The notes under the pieces were generated by a model, which worked only from the letters and a program-made list of their open reading frames with translations, did not search any database and was not told where the DNA came from. Below, in pieces: positions 8,300 to 18,451 of a DNA stretch of 64,000 nucleotides; position 1 is the first letter of the stretch; every line of letters begins with the position of its first letter. The stretch comes from Salimicrobium halophilum (GTDB taxonomy: Bacteria; Bacillota; Bacilli; Bacillales; Halobacillaceae): positions 529,844 through 593,843 of the forward strand of contig NZ_FNEV01000001.1 of the NCBI RefSeq assembly GCF_900100295.1. The letters are read 5' to 3'. The position numbers and the translations under genes were made by a program.

Positions 8300-9448
8300 T
8301 TATCTTCTTCTATTTCTATTGCGCAGGAATGTCGGAATATCCAACGTTTCCTCTTCCTGAGGAGCTGACTGGTCGTTCATCTGCTCTCTAGGTTCACGGC
8401 GAGGCTGTTCTTCCCGTTGCCGAGGTTCCGGTTCTGATTGCTGCGTTTGTACCGTGCGCTGACGAGGTTTGGACTGTCCTTCTTTCATTTGCGTTTCATC
8501 AAATCCGGTAGCGATGACCGTTACTACTATTTCATCTTTCAGATTTTCATTGATGACAGACCCGAAAATGACGTTAACTTCCTGGTCTGCAGCAGAAGTG
8601 ACGATGTCAGCCGCCTCCTGCACTTCATAAAGGCTGAGGTTCGTACCTCCACTGATATTCATCAGAACACCGTGCGCCCCGTCAATGGATGTTTCCAGAA
8701 GAGGGGAAGAAATAGCTTTCTTCGCTGCTTCCGCTGCTCTGCTTTCTCCCGTAGCGATACCGATACCCATCAACGCGGACCCTTTATCGACCATGATCGT
8801 CTTCACGTCAGCAAAGTCGACGTTGATCAGACCCGGAACCGCTATAAGGTCCGAGATACCCTGTACACCTTGACGAAGGACGTTATCCGCTTCACGGAAC
8901 GCTTCAAGCATCGGAGTGTTTTTATCGACAATTTCAAGCAGTCGATCGTTAGGGATTACGATTAGTGTATCCACACTTCCTTTGAAGCTGTCGATACCTC
9001 CGCCAGCCTGGGTCGAACGCTTTCTGCCTTCGAAGGTGAATGGTCTGGTGACCACGCCGACAGTCAACGCTCCCAGTTCTTTTGCTACCTGGGCAATAAC
9101 AGGTGCAGCACCGGTTCCGGTTCCGCCACCCATTCCAGCTGTTACGAATACCATATCCGCTCCCTGAAGAGCTTCTTCTAGCTGTTCTTTACTTTCTTCT
9201 GCCGCTTTTCGTCCGACTTCCGGGTTGGCACCGGCTCCGAGCCCACGGGTCAACTTATTTCCGATCTGCATCTTCACTTCCGCTTTCGACATATTCAGTG
9301 CCTGGGCGTCCGTGTTGACCGCGATAAACTCAACTCCCTGGACTCCATGCTCAATCATTCGGTTGACAGCGTTCGAACCGCCACCTCCAACACCGATGAC
9401 TTTAATCGTAGCTAATTGATCCATGCTCGTATCAAAATCTAACATCAT
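8300..9448 (-). CDS. ftsZ: Cell-division GTPase FtsZ
   Basis: Tubulin-like GTPase that forms the Z-ring. 382 residues: N-terminal GTP-binding domain with the tubulin signature [10 protein letters not shown] at about 107-116, T7-loop region NVDFADVKT, then a Q/E/R-rich disordered linker (about 320-365). The conserved C-terminal peptide [13 protein letters not shown] contacts FtsA and SepF. It follows ftsA by 36 bases and ends in a strong terminator that separates it from spoIIGA. The bpr/bpf genes found here in B. subtilis are absent. Confidence 0.98.
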   Translation of the reverse strand: MMLDFDTSMDQLATIKVIGVGGGGSNAVNRMIEHGVQGVEFIAVNTDAQALNMSKAEVKMQIGNKLTRGLGAGANPEVGRKAAEESKEQLEEALQGADMVFVTAGMGGGTGTGAAPVIAQVAKELGALTVGVVTRPFTFEGRKRSTQAGGGIDSFKGSVDTLIVIPNDRLLEIVDKNTPMLEAFREADNVLRQGVQGISDLIAVPGLINVDFADVKTIMVDKGSALMGIGIATGESRAAEAAKKAISSPLLETSIDGAHGVLMNISGGTNLSLYEVQEAADIVTSAADQEVNVIFGSVINENLKDEIVVTVIATGFDETQMKEGQSKPRQRTVQTQQSEPEPRQREEQPRREPREQMNDQSAPQEEETLDIPTFLRNRNRRR

Positions 9449-9484
9449 TCGTTCCTCCTAACCGGCTAGTTGCATCCTTATATT

Positions 9485-10783
9485 TTAGTCAAAAAATGCT
9501 TTGATGAATTTCGAGAAACCAGTTTCCTCTTTTTCTTTCGGCTGTTTCTTCTCTTCTTTAGGCTGCTCTGTTTTTTGTACTTTTTTCTGCTTTGGTGCAG
9601 GTCTCCCTGAACTAGCAGTGTCTTGCATACTTGGAAAGATATCCTTTCCCTGTATTTTCGCATTGCGGTAAGCAAATTGCAAGATACCTACGCCGCTTGT
9701 GAATTTAGGGTCTCTTACTCCCAGATAATCCGGAACGGCAAGCCTCAGATTTGCACTGAAAACATCCTGAGCAAGCTCAAGCACCCCGGGCATATTCATG
9801 GAACCTCCCGTAAGTACGAACCCTCCAGGAAGATCACGTACACCCATGTTCTGCAGCTCTTTAGCTACCATCACATATATTTCTTCGAGTCTAGCTTCAA
9901 TCATATCAGAAATCTGAAGCTGATTGAATGTCTGTAACTGATTGCTGCCGATAATATTCACAGAAAACGTTTCCTGATCATTGGCATCATCGAAGAAAGC
10001 ATGTCCATAATCCACTTTGATATTTTCCGCTTCCTCTGTAGACGTACGCAATCCGACAGAAAGATCTTTTGTAATATTATCTCCACCAAGAGGAATCATT
10101 GCCGTACCCACAATATGCCCTTCCCTGAATACAGAAACGGTGGTGGAGCCACCGCCCATATCGATGAGAGCTACTCCAAGATGCTTTTCATCTTCTGATA
10201 AAGAAGCGGAGCCGGATGCCAACGGCTGAAGACAAACATCACCGACTTCAAGTCCGGCCCTCTCTACGCATCTTAACGTATTATGTAACACGGTTTTAGT
10301 GCAGGTGATAATCGTACCTTCCATTTCCAGACGGACGCCGATCATGCCACGCGGATCCGTGATCTCATCCTGTCCGTCAACAATGAATTCCTTTGGTATC
10401 ACATCAATGATTTCTCTCTCCGGAGGTACGGAAACGACTTGAGCAGCGTCGATGACACGTGTGATATCCTCATCAGCAATTTCCCGATCTTCACTCGAGA
10501 CAGCTACTACCCCGTGGCAGTCCTGTAACTGTACATGATTTCCGTTAATTCCTACAACCACGCGATCGATTTTCATGTCTACCATTCTCTCCGCCTGATC
10601 GACTGCAGAACGGATGGATTGGACGGTCTTGTCGATGTCGACGATAGCACCCTTTTTCATTCCTATAGAAGGGGCGCTACCCACTCCAATGATATTAAGG
10701 GAATCATTGGCAACTTCTCCGATTATTGCTTTAATTTCACTTGTGCCTACATCCAGGCTTACAAGTATCTCTTTTTCATTCAT
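9485..10783 (-). CDS. ftsA: Cell-division protein FtsA
   Basis: Actin-like ATPase that tethers FtsZ to the membrane. About 432 residues: phosphate-1 motif VSLDVGTSEIKAIIG near the start, 1C domain, second phosphate motif LIDMGGGSTTVSVF, a lysine/glutamate-rich linker, and a C-terminal amphipathic membrane helix (ETGFSKFIKAFFD). I use the ATG at 10783, which matches the family start MNEKEI. The GTG three bases earlier is also possible, being eight bases from AGGAGGT. Codons further upstream are unlikely to be translated. Confidence 0.96.
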   Translation of the reverse strand: MNEKEILVSLDVGTSEIKAIIGEVANDSLNIIGVGSAPSIGMKKGAIVDIDKTVQSIRSAVDQAERMVDMKIDRVVVGINGNHVQLQDCHGVVAVSSEDREIADEDITRVIDAAQVVSVPPEREIIDVIPKEFIVDGQDEITDPRGMIGVRLEMEGTIITCTKTVLHNTLRCVERAGLEVGDVCLQPLASGSASLSEDEKHLGVALIDMGGGSTTVSVFREGHIVGTAMIPLGGDNITKDLSVGLRTSTEEAENIKVDYGHAFFDDANDQETFSVNIIGSNQLQTFNQLQISDMIEARLEEIYVMVAKELQNMGVRDLPGGFVLTGGSMNMPGVLELAQDVFSANLRLAVPDYLGVRDPKFTSGVGILQFAYRNAKIQGKDIFPSMQDTASSGRPAPKQKKVQKTEQPKEEKKQPKEKEETGFSKFIKAFFD

Positions 10784-10967
10784 CACTATGGCGCACCTCC
10801 TGTAAACGACCATGAAAGTATGTCACATATTAAAGGATAACCCATTCAAAAACAATCGTTTTTCATATTCGTAAACGAATTGATAGACTGTGTAATGCTT
10901 TAGCCTCACAAGACAACTGAACATTAAGGGTGAAGTCGTCCATATCCTTTTCCGTTAGAAAAAACCT

Positions 10968-11006
10968 ATTATACATCTAATTCCATTCGGATAAACAAAT
11001 TCCTTC
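10968..11006 (-). promoter_or_regulatory. Sigma-H promoter (and TATAAT box) before ftsAZ
   Basis: On the minus strand GAAGGAATT (10998-11006) and ATGGAATTA (10978-10986) are separated by 11 bases, an exact fit to the sigma-H pattern RNAGGAWWW-N11/12-RNNGAATWW. A TATAAT (10968-10973) overlaps just downstream and may serve a sigma-A promoter, although its -35 is poor. B. subtilis ftsAZ has a sigma-H promoter needed for asymmetric division. The rest of 10784-11019 shows no gene. Confidence 0.65.
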
Positions 11007-11019
11007 TTTTTTTCCTTTG

Positions 11020-11862
11020 TTACTCTTCAGAAGTATTCTCCTCGAGTTCCGATGTGTCTTCACTTTGTTCGCTTTGTTCGCTTTTTTCGTTCTCTTCATT
11101 CTCCCCTTGACCACTTTCGGTTTCGGATGGTTCAAAGTACGTGCCCACTCCGATGTGAATCACACCTCTGGCATCAGGGTTCAGCTGTGCTACGATGGAT
11201 GGGTAGCTCGGCATTTTTTCAGCAAAGTATCGCATAGAAGCCAGAACCGTATAACCGTCGTTCATGTATAATCGAACTTTGTCCCACTCTTCATCTTCTA
11301 CCCAGTGTACTTCCGAAATCAGACTGGAGATGCTTGGAGGAAGCTCACTAATTTCAGCAGCCATTTCTTTAAGGTTCTCTTCTTTAGTGAACCCTGAAAG
11401 GACAGGAGCGTCTCCTCCTGGATGATCCACTCTCTTATCGAGAATGTTTCCATTTTCGAGAATAGGTGCATAAGATTCTTCTTCCTCCACATAAGCTACC
11501 CTGTCTCTTTCATCAACAGTGATCGTGACAGTAGCCGGGAAACTTCTATTGATGGTTGCATCCTTCACCTCGGGATGTGTCATAAGAGCTTCCCTGACAG
11601 AATTGCGGTCCACGGACCACAAATTATTGTCTTCCGTTATTCCACTTAATTCCCTGATTTCTTCTTCTGCCACTTCCTCTTCTCCGTTCACCTCTATAGT
11701 AGCGACGTTACTGAGCGGGGATTGAAGATAAATAACGACTCCAATCAGCAAGAAAAGGATGGTCAAGTACAAGATCAGTTGTCGATTCACTTTTCTCTTT
11801 CGTCGTTGTTTCAGTTGAGGAATTCGTTCTTCAATCGATACAACATTTTTTTCTTTCTTCAT
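11020..11862 (-). CDS. divIB: Cell-division protein DivIB/FtsQ
   Basis: Bitopic divisome protein that bridges FtsL/DivIC with the septal synthases. 280 residues: basic cytoplasmic N-terminus (about 1-27), one membrane segment (about 28-46), an extracellular POTRA domain (SNVATIEVNGEEEVAEEEI onward) and the beta domain. It ends in an unusually acidic, repetitive tail (SEQSEQSE and similar, last 35 residues). ATG at 11862 follows an AGGGGA-type ribosome site. In B. subtilis murG and murB stand between spoVE and divIB; here both are missing and a terminator plus promoter replace them. Confidence 0.93.
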   Translation of the reverse strand: MKKEKNVVSIEERIPQLKQRRKRKVNRQLILYLTILFLLIGVVIYLQSPLSNVATIEVNGEEEVAEEEIRELSGITEDNNLWSVDRNSVREALMTHPEVKDATINRSFPATVTITVDERDRVAYVEEEESYAPILENGNILDKRVDHPGGDAPVLSGFTKEENLKEMAAEISELPPSISSLISEVHWVEDEEWDKVRLYMNDGYTVLASMRYFAEKMPSYPSIVAQLNPDARGVIHIGVGTYFEPSETESGQGENEENEKSEQSEQSEDTSELEENTSEE

Positions 11863-11924
11863 CTAAGAATCCCCTTATGTACGGGTAGGCTTCATACCCA
11901 GCCAGTATAGATGTATTTCACTTT

Positions 11925-11933
11925 ATTATAGCA
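11925..11933 (-). promoter_or_regulatory. Extended -10 promoter before divIB
   Basis: TGCTATAAT on the minus strand is a perfect extended -10 (TGNTATAAT), 63 bases before the divIB ATG. The -35 is poor. It would give divIB its own transcript after the spoVE terminator. Confidence 0.55.
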
Positions 11934-11973
11934 TATGTAAACGCCCCTACGTAGACGGTAATGCGAGGAAATC

Positions 11974-12004
11974 GAAAAAAATAGGAGCATTCTCACATGC
12001 TCCT
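11974..12004 (-). terminator. Terminator after spoVE
   Basis: Perfect 8-bp stem AGGAGCAT / ATGCTCCT with a six-base loop and a run of seven T on the minus strand, 31 bases after the spoVE stop. It splits the dcw cluster in two. Confidence 0.88.
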
Positions 12005-12034
12005 CTTCCCTAACCTTCTTTTTCGTAAACATTG

Positions 12035-13126
12035 TTAATTCTTCGCGTTCCCGCTTACACGTAGTACGAGTCCAAGCGAAGCCAGTGTCACTGTCAAAGA
12101 TGAACCTCCGTAACTGATCAAAGGTAGTGTTATGCCGGTGACAGGTATCAAACCGATCACAACGCTTATATTTATACCTACCTGGATTACGACCATACCT
12201 ACGACACCAGCGGCAATGAAAGACGAAAACATATCCGGCGAATAGATAGCAGTTATGAAACCTCTCCACATCAATAGGAAGAATAAGGCCAACAGGGTCG
12301 AAGCACCAATAAACCCTAGCTCTTCGGCGATGACAGAAAATATGAAATCCGTCTGAGGTTCCGGAAGATAATAATACTTTTGTATACTTCTTCCGAGCCC
12401 CGTACCGAACAAACCTCCAGGCCCCACTGCGTAGAGGGATTGAATAATCTGAAAACCCGTGCCGAGAGGGTCCTCCCAGGGGTTGAGATAGGCAGTCAAC
12501 CGATCGATTCTGTAAGGGGCGGAAGCGATCAGCCCGACCAGCCCTGCAAGTGCCAGACCGGCCAAAGCGAAAAAATAACGCATTCTGCTTCCAGCAATAA
12601 CGAGCAGCACCATACCTGTTCCGAACAACACTGTCCCCGTTCCGAGGTCGGGCTGAAGCATAATCAGCAGGAAAGGAAGTATCGTCATCACTAACGCCGG
12701 TAAAAAAACACGCTGAAAAGATTGAACGTCCTTATAGTTTGTCGCCAAAAACCTTGCAAGCGCAAGAATGACACCAAGCTTCATGAATTCCGCAGGCTGA
12801 ATACTGAAAATACCTATACCAATCCAGCTTCTTGCCCCACCGCGCACCATCCCGACTCCCGGAATAAGCACTGCTGCCATGCAAATCAGGCACGCGATAT
12901 AAATATGATAAGCATACTTGTCCCAAAAACTTATCGGAATCCTTTGTACCAGGGCCATCATCGCAATTCCCAACCCTGCAAAAAGCAATTGACGCTTGGC
13001 GTAATAAAAAGAATCATCGAATTTATACATCGACCAAGCTGAGGAGGAACTGTACACCATCACCACCCCCGCTCCGACGATAACCAGAATCAGTAGAAGA
13101 AGGAAACGATCACAACGTTTAAACAA
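12035..13126 (-). CDS. spoVE: SEDS-family glycosyltransferase SpoVE
   Basis: Integral membrane peptidoglycan polymerase (RodA/FtsW/SpoVE family) that works with SpoVD to build spore cortex. About 363 residues with ten membrane segments. Diagnostic pieces are SSAWSMYKFDDSFYYAKRQ, PGVGMVRGGARSWIG, QPAEFMKL, PDLGTGTV, YLPEPQTDFIFSVIAEELGF and ISYGGSSL. It is closer to B. subtilis SpoVE (YKFDDSF) than to the FtsW at 45470. I use the TTG at 13126, which has GGAGG eight bases upstream; the ATG at 13156 lacks a good ribosome site. It follows murD as in Bacillus. Confidence 0.92.
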   Translation of the reverse strand: MFKRCDRFLLLLILVIVGAGVVMVYSSSSAWSMYKFDDSFYYAKRQLLFAGLGIAMMALVQRIPISFWDKYAYHIYIACLICMAAVLIPGVGMVRGGARSWIGIGIFSIQPAEFMKLGVILALARFLATNYKDVQSFQRVFLPALVMTILPFLLIMLQPDLGTGTVLFGTGMVLLVIAGSRMRYFFALAGLALAGLVGLIASAPYRIDRLTAYLNPWEDPLGTGFQIIQSLYAVGPGGLFGTGLGRSIQKYYYLPEPQTDFIFSVIAEELGFIGASTLLALFFLLMWRGFITAIYSPDMFSSFIAAGVVGMVVIQVGINISVVIGLIPVTGITLPLISYGGSSLTVTLASLGLVLRVSGNAKN

Positions 13127-13176
13127 AAACCCCACCTCCGTAAAGAGCCAGGGCACATGTTGTCCATAAGCCCCTA

Positions 13177-14517
13177 CTAAAGCTTATGAACAGCCGCTAT
13201 GAATTTATTACCTCTCTCCTCAAACGTCCGATACTGGTCCCAGCTGGCACACGCCGGAGAGAGAAGGATGACGTCACCCTTCAATGAAACTCTATAAGCC
13301 GCTTCTACTGCATCTTCCATCGTCTCTACAGATACAAAGGGGATATCAGAATCCCGGGCAAGCGCTTCAAGTTTGCCGGCAGTTTCCCCGAAAAGGACAA
13401 AATGTTTCACTTTAGGGAGATATGGAATGAGTTCATCGAACGCATTTCCTCGATCGAGCCCTCCTGCAAGCAGCACGACAGGCTCTGGAAATGCTTGTAA
13501 CGCATGACTGGTCGCTCTGATATTAGTCGCTTTCGAGTCATTATAGAAGAAGCGTTCGTACTTCTTGTCTACGTACTGCAAACGGTGAGAAACCCCTGCG
13601 AACTCATAGAGCACAGCTTGAACGGCTTCATTCGAAACTCCGAGACATTTACAGGCAGCAACGGCGGCAAGACAATTCTGTATGTTATGTTCCCCGACGA
13701 GGACGATTTCCCCTCTTTCTGCAACGATTTCTTCTTTGTAATAGATAAACGAATCGTCCGCCCAGGCACCATTCTTATCCTGATAAAGAGAAAAAGGAAC
13801 GCCTTTTGCCTGAGTCTTCGTTTTATAGCTTTCTACGAGCCTGTCATCTGCATTGTAAACGAAGCAATCTTCATCGGATTGGTTGTTCAGGATATTGGCT
13901 TTGGCAGCCTGATAGTTCTCCCGGGTTTTATGATAATCAAGATGGCTGTCAAAAAGGTTGAGCCACACTGCTACGTCTGCACGGAATTTCTCAATGCCGA
14001 GCAATTGAAAAGAGGATAGCTCGATTACCATGATATCCGAATCGTCGGTACGCTGAGCCACCTCACAGGCGACCTCTCCTATATTACCTGCAACATGCAC
14101 TCTCCGGTTGTCCGCTTCAAGAATGCGGTGCACAAGCGTTGTCGTCGTCGTTTTTCCATTAGAACCCGTAATGCCGATCACAGGCCCTTCATGCAAGTAA
14201 GCTGTGAGTTCCACCTCTGTCACTACGGTGATGCCACGTTCTACAGCCTCTGCTATCAATTCATTTTCATAAGGGATTCCCGGGTTCTTGACGACAACAT
14301 CCGTTTCATCCAGAAGTTCCAAGGGGTGACTGCCTGTTACAAGAGAGACCCCCATCCGTTTAAGCTGCCCGGCTTCCTTACTCCCCTCTGATGTATTCAA
14401 ATCATTGACCGTGGTGCGGACGCCGCTTTTTTGAAGAATTGCAGCTGCTGCGAACCCGCTTTTGGCTAATCCAACCACCAGCGCGCGCTCATATGGAAAG
14501 TTCTTCAACTGTTTCAT
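13177..14517 (-). CDS. murD: UDP-MurNAc-L-alanine:D-glutamate ligase
   Basis: Adds D-glutamate to UDP-MurNAc-L-Ala in the cytoplasm, ATP dependent. About 446 residues. N-terminal UDP-binding fold with [10 protein letters not shown], Mur-ligase P-loop [12 protein letters not shown] (about 110-120), central domain with [13 protein letters not shown], and C-terminal domain with DSKATN and [10 protein letters not shown]. The ATG at 14517 shares ATGA with the mraY stop and has GGAGGTGAT upstream, so it is coupled. Upstream in-frame codons belong to mraY sequence read in another frame. Confidence 0.96.
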   Translation of the reverse strand: MKQLKNFPYERALVVGLAKSGFAAAAILQKSGVRTTVNDLNTSEGSKEAGQLKRMGVSLVTGSHPLELLDETDVVVKNPGIPYENELIAEAVERGITVVTEVELTAYLHEGPVIGITGSNGKTTTTTLVHRILEADNRRVHVAGNIGEVACEVAQRTDDSDIMVIELSSFQLLGIEKFRADVAVWLNLFDSHLDYHKTRENYQAAKANILNNQSDEDCFVYNADDRLVESYKTKTQAKGVPFSLYQDKNGAWADDSFIYYKEEIVAERGEIVLVGEHNIQNCLAAVAACKCLGVSNEAVQAVLYEFAGVSHRLQYVDKKYERFFYNDSKATNIRATSHALQAFPEPVVLLAGGLDRGNAFDELIPYLPKVKHFVLFGETAGKLEALARDSDIPFVSVETMEDAVEAAYRVSLKGDVILLSPACASWDQYRTFEERGNKFIAAVHKL

Positions 14518-15500
14518 CCGACCATCACCTCCATCGAAACTCCGAGGATAGCGAATAGAAGACCTGCAATCCAAAAGGCGGTTACCACTTTCCATTCCGA
14601 CCATCCCTTCAGTTCATAATGGTGATGAAGAGGACTCATTCGAAACACACGTTTTCCGGTTGTTTTATAAGAAAGGACTTGAATGATGACAGACAAGGTC
14701 TCCAGTACAAATACTCCTCCCACGATGATCAAGAGAAGTTCCATTTTCAAGAGGATGGCGACCATAGCAATAGCCGCTCCGAGAGCCAGGGAACCTGTAT
14801 CCCCCATGAACACCTTCGCAGGATGAGCGTTAAACACGAGAAACCCGAGCAATGCTCCGATGACCGCTACCGTGAAGAGGGCCGTCTCTACGTCCCCCGC
14901 TACTGCCCATGCAAGGATTGCAAAAGCTCCGAATGCGATAGAAGCCGTCCCTGCAAGTAATCCATCCAGACCATCTGTCAGGTTGACGGCATTCGATCCG
15001 CCTACAAGCATCAATAAAAGCAGCACACCATAACCAGCTCCAAGGTCCACGGAGAGAGAGGTAGAAGGTATTTGTATGGATGTGTCAAATCCTCCGGTCA
15101 TCAGGATGACGTATACAATAGCTGCTATCACGAGTTGCATAGCCATTTTCTGCTTAGAGGTCAGGCCGAGATTCCTTTTCTTTGCCACTTTAATGTAATC
15201 ATCGAGAAATCCGATCAACCCGTACCCTAGCAGGACAATCAGAAGAAGTGTCGTTTCCATTCCGAGTCCATTCGCATAGAAGAATGGGAGGAATAAAACG
15301 ATCGTCACCGTAACAGAAAAAAGCACCATCAAACCGCCCATGGTCGGCGTACCGCTTTTTTTCTGGTGTGAGGAAGGCCCTTCTTCACGGATTTCCTGTC
15401 CAAACTTCAACCTTCTCAAAAACGGGATGACCACAGGGAACAGGGCGACCGTAAGCAAAAAGGCGATTCCCATAATTGCAAGTAATAATAGTTCATTCAT
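14514..15500 (-). CDS. mraY: Phospho-MurNAc-pentapeptide transferase (lipid I synthase)
   Basis: Membrane enzyme that transfers phospho-MurNAc-pentapeptide to undecaprenyl phosphate. 328 residues, about ten membrane segments. Catalytic and family motifs are GTPTMGG, the DD motif in [31 protein letters not shown] and [12 protein letters not shown]. It lies between murF and murD, the usual dcw order. Confidence 0.97.
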   Translation of the reverse strand: MNELLLLAIMGIAFLLTVALFPVVIPFLRRLKFGQEIREEGPSSHQKKSGTPTMGGLMVLFSVTVTIVLFLPFFYANGLGMETTLLLIVLLGYGLIGFLDDYIKVAKKRNLGLTSKQKMAMQLVIAAIVYVILMTGGFDTSIQIPSTSLSVDLGAGYGVLLLLMLVGGSNAVNLTDGLDGLLAGTASIAFGAFAILAWAVAGDVETALFTVAVIGALLGFLVFNAHPAKVFMGDTGSLALGAAIAMVAILLKMELLLIIVGGVFVLETLSVIIQVLSYKTTGKRVFRMSPLHHHYELKGWSEWKVVTAFWIAGLLFAILGVSMEVMVG

Positions 15501-15534
15501 TTCTGTATTTCCTCCTTAAACCGATCAACCAACA

Positions 15535-16884
15535 TTATTCATTCGTAATAGCTGTCACGACTTCTTCAAGTTTCATTCCGCGGGAAGCCTTCACAAGTAC
15601 AACGCTGTCTTCTTGGAGCAGGCTTTTCAGTTTCTCTATCAATTCCTGTTTTTCTTTATAATGAGCCGTTAGTACAGAAGAGAACCTCCTGGCCACTTCT
15701 TCTGTGATAGCTCTCGAATCCTCCCCGATCGATAATACAGCATCTATGTCAGGGGTTACGGACTCTGCGACGCTGGCATGCAGTTCCCGGCTGTGATATC
15801 CGAGTTCGAACATATCTCCCAGCACGAGAATTTTGTGGGATTTAGCCTGATATTGTTTCAAAAAATCGATGACGGCTTTCATCGAAGTCGGGGAAGCATT
15901 GTACGTATCGTTGAAGACATGAGAGCCCTGCAACCCTAGTACCTTCTCCAGACGCATCCCGGTCATCGTCAACTCCCCGAAGCCACTCTGGACTTCTTCC
16001 GGGTTCATACCGAGCTTTTCCGCAAGGGTCAATACGTAAACGGCATTCTTCACGTTATGTTTTCCGACAAGGGGAAGGTCATAAGTGCTTCCTTCCACTT
16101 GAAAACGACTCCCCTCATCATGAAGAAGAATATTTTCCGCTTTTCTATCTACGTAATCCGAAAACCCACAGGTGATTCCCTTCGTACCTGCGAGCAGTTT
16201 TTCATCCCCGTCATAAATAAGGAGACTGCTTTCCCTGAACCCGGCTGTGATTTCAAGCTTTGCTGTCGCTATATTCTCACGGCTCCCCAGATGTTCAATG
16301 TGAGACTCTCCTATATTCGTCACAATTCCGTAATGGGGGCGGGCGAGTTCACTCAACACTTCTATTTCCCCAGCTCTATTCATCCCCATTTCTAGCACAA
16401 GGACTTCCGTATTCTCCGGCATTGCAAAAACGGTGAGGGGCACACCGATATGATTATTCAGGTTCCCCTTCGTGTAATGCGTCCGGAATTTCTTTCTTAG
16501 TACTGAAGCCGCCATATCCTTCGTTGTCGTTTTTCCATTTGATCCGGTAATCGCTACGACAGTCGGTTCCACCCTACGAATATATTCATTCGCGAGCCGT
16601 TGCATCGCAGTGAGGGTATCCTCTACAAAAAACACCGGAAAATCCGTCGGAACGTAAGCAGGAAGGTCTATATCCTTTTGCCATAACGCCGCCACCGCTC
16701 CTTGCTCAATCGCTTTATCAAGGAAGGAGTGAGCATCAAAGTTCTCTCCTACAATCGGAATGAACAAACTTTTTCTTCCGGGGACCCTGGTATCAGTCAT
16801 CACACTTTCGATGTGAATTCCTCTATGGGCATCCCCCTTGAAATCGTGGAACAGAGAGATCATCGTTTCTGTCGTCGTTATCAT
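15535..16884 (-). CDS. murF: UDP-MurNAc-tripeptide:D-alanyl-D-alanine ligase
   Basis: Adds D-Ala-D-Ala to complete the pentapeptide precursor. 449 residues with the three Mur-ligase domains: the P-loop [16 protein letters not shown] (about 112-125), MGMNRAGEIE, and HVFNDTYNASPTSM in the C-terminal half. The ATG overlaps the murE stop (ATGA) with GGAGGG seven bases upstream. In B. subtilis 168 murF is elsewhere (ydbQ). Here it keeps the ancestral place between murE and mraY, so the whole tripeptide-to-lipid-I path is one operon. Confidence 0.96.
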   Translation of the reverse strand: MITTTETMISLFHDFKGDAHRGIHIESVMTDTRVPGRKSLFIPIVGENFDAHSFLDKAIEQGAVAALWQKDIDLPAYVPTDFPVFFVEDTLTAMQRLANEYIRRVEPTVVAITGSNGKTTTKDMAASVLRKKFRTHYTKGNLNNHIGVPLTVFAMPENTEVLVLEMGMNRAGEIEVLSELARPHYGIVTNIGESHIEHLGSRENIATAKLEITAGFRESSLLIYDGDEKLLAGTKGITCGFSDYVDRKAENILLHDEGSRFQVEGSTYDLPLVGKHNVKNAVYVLTLAEKLGMNPEEVQSGFGELTMTGMRLEKVLGLQGSHVFNDTYNASPTSMKAVIDFLKQYQAKSHKILVLGDMFELGYHSRELHASVAESVTPDIDAVLSIGEDSRAITEEVARRFSSVLTAHYKEKQELIEKLKSLLQEDSVVLVKASRGMKLEEVVTAITNE

Positions 16885-18347
16885 GTTTCTTCCCTCCTAC
16901 CTGTAACAGCTTCCTTTGCGACTTTACGGTCGTCAAAATCTGTTTTTACACCATCTATTTCCTGATACGTTTCATGTCCTTTTCCGGCTATGAGCAAGAC
17001 ATCTTTCTCCTGGCAGGAAGACACCGCCCGGGCAATCGCCTGTTTACGATCCGTGATTCTCTGGAAGCCTCCGCTCAGGTGAAGGGTCATATCGTCAAGG
17101 ATTTGTTCGGGGTCTTCGGATCTCGGATTGTCAGACGTAAAATACACATCATCCGCCATCTCCATCGCTATATCAGCCATCTGCGGACGCTTCTCCCTGT
17201 CTCTGTCTCCCCCGCAACCGACGACCACTCTAACTTCTCCTTCACAAACCTTGCGTAAGGTACTCAATACATTTTTCAAGGAATCCGGTGTATGCGCATA
17301 GTCGACGACAATTCCATAGTTCTGACCTGCAAGGACAGGTTCAAGTCTTCCAGGTACCCCCTTCGTTTTCTGAAAGGCACGAGCAATCACTTCAAGTGAT
17401 ATGCCACTGGCAATAGCGGCCCCTGCAGCTGCCAGCATATTATAGATACTGAATTCACCCATGAGCCCGCTGCTTATGTCGACGGTTCCTACTGGTGTGA
17501 CCATCGTAAAGGAAACGCCGGTCTCATTCGACACAATATTCCGGACATGTATATCTCCATGCTCGAGACCATAGGTAAGAACCGGCTGAGCTGTCGACCT
17601 TATCAGCATCTCTCCGGCAGGATCGTCTGTATTGACGACGGCATATTTCTCTCTTCCTTGTTCGTAATGGTTACCAAGCTGAGAAAATAGCAGAGATTTG
17701 GCACGCAGATAGTCATCCATATCTTTATGGTAATCAAGATGATCCTGGCTCAAGTTTGTAAAGACCGCTATATTAAAGTCGAGTCCATAGACCCTTCCTT
17801 GATCAAGGGCATGGGAGGATACCTCCATCATCGCCGCATCTACTCCTTCTTCCTTCATCGTGTGGAAGAAATCGTGAAGCGTAACAGAATCCGGCGTAGT
17901 GTTCGCCACATCATAGGACTGTTCATTGATTTTCGTTTGAATCGTTCCGATCACTCCGGTGGAGCTTCGATTCTCCGTAAAGATCTCATCCAAAAGATAC
18001 GTAATCGTCGTTTTCCCATTGGTACCGGTAACACCGATCAAGTGCATGTCACGGGTCGGGTTATCGTAGTAGTAAGAAGCGAGTTGAGCCATAACACGTT
18101 TCGTATCACTCACTACGATAAGGGGAACATCCACTTCCACAAATTCTTCTGCTACGATTGCCGCAGCCCCATTTCTTATAGCTGAAGGTATGTATCGATG
18201 CCCATCCGTCTCGAAACCTCTGATAGACATGAATAGATCCCCCGGCTTTACCTGCCGGGAGTCCATCGTAATGCCTGTTATATTCGTTTCCTGATCTCCG
18301 AATCGTTTATAAAACGGTACGGAAGTAAGTAATTGATCCAAATTCAT
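16881..18347 (-). CDS. murE: UDP-MurNAc-dipeptide:meso-diaminopimelate ligase
   Basis: Adds the third residue of the stem peptide. About 488 residues. N-terminal domain with MDSRQVKPGDLF, P-loop VTGTNGKTTITY, ATP/UDP motifs, and DNPRSEDP near the C-terminus. The arginine-containing DNPR motif marks meso-DAP rather than lysine specificity (established for the family), implying DAP-type direct cross-linking. I use the ATG at 18347, with AGGATGA just upstream, giving MNLDQLL. The ATG at 18356 is an alternative. Codons further upstream look non-coding. Confidence 0.95.
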   Translation of the reverse strand: MNLDQLLTSVPFYKRFGDQETNITGITMDSRQVKPGDLFMSIRGFETDGHRYIPSAIRNGAAAIVAEEFVEVDVPLIVVSDTKRVMAQLASYYYDNPTRDMHLIGVTGTNGKTTITYLLDEIFTENRSSTGVIGTIQTKINEQSYDVANTTPDSVTLHDFFHTMKEEGVDAAMMEVSSHALDQGRVYGLDFNIAVFTNLSQDHLDYHKDMDDYLRAKSLLFSQLGNHYEQGREKYAVVNTDDPAGEMLIRSTAQPVLTYGLEHGDIHVRNIVSNETGVSFTMVTPVGTVDISSGLMGEFSIYNMLAAAGAAIASGISLEVIARAFQKTKGVPGRLEPVLAGQNYGIVVDYAHTPDSLKNVLSTLRKVCEGEVRVVVGCGGDRDREKRPQMADIAMEMADDVYFTSDNPRSEDPEQILDDMTLHLSGGFQRITDRKQAIARAVSSCQEKDVLLIAGKGHETYQEIDGVKTDFDDRKVAKEAVTGRREET

Positions 18348-18451
18348 CTCATTCATCCTAACTTTCTTAGTAAAAAACACATTCTTTCTTATTATATCAA
18401 AGATAGCTTCCTTTTGGTTACAAAAAATGAGTGTAGCGAAATCTGACTGTT

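Noticed and set aside
11892..12269. A 125-codon minus-strand frame overlapping the spoVE 3' end
   Set aside because: Out of frame with the clear SpoVE sequence, crosses the terminator, and shows biased composition. It is not a murG or murB remnant.
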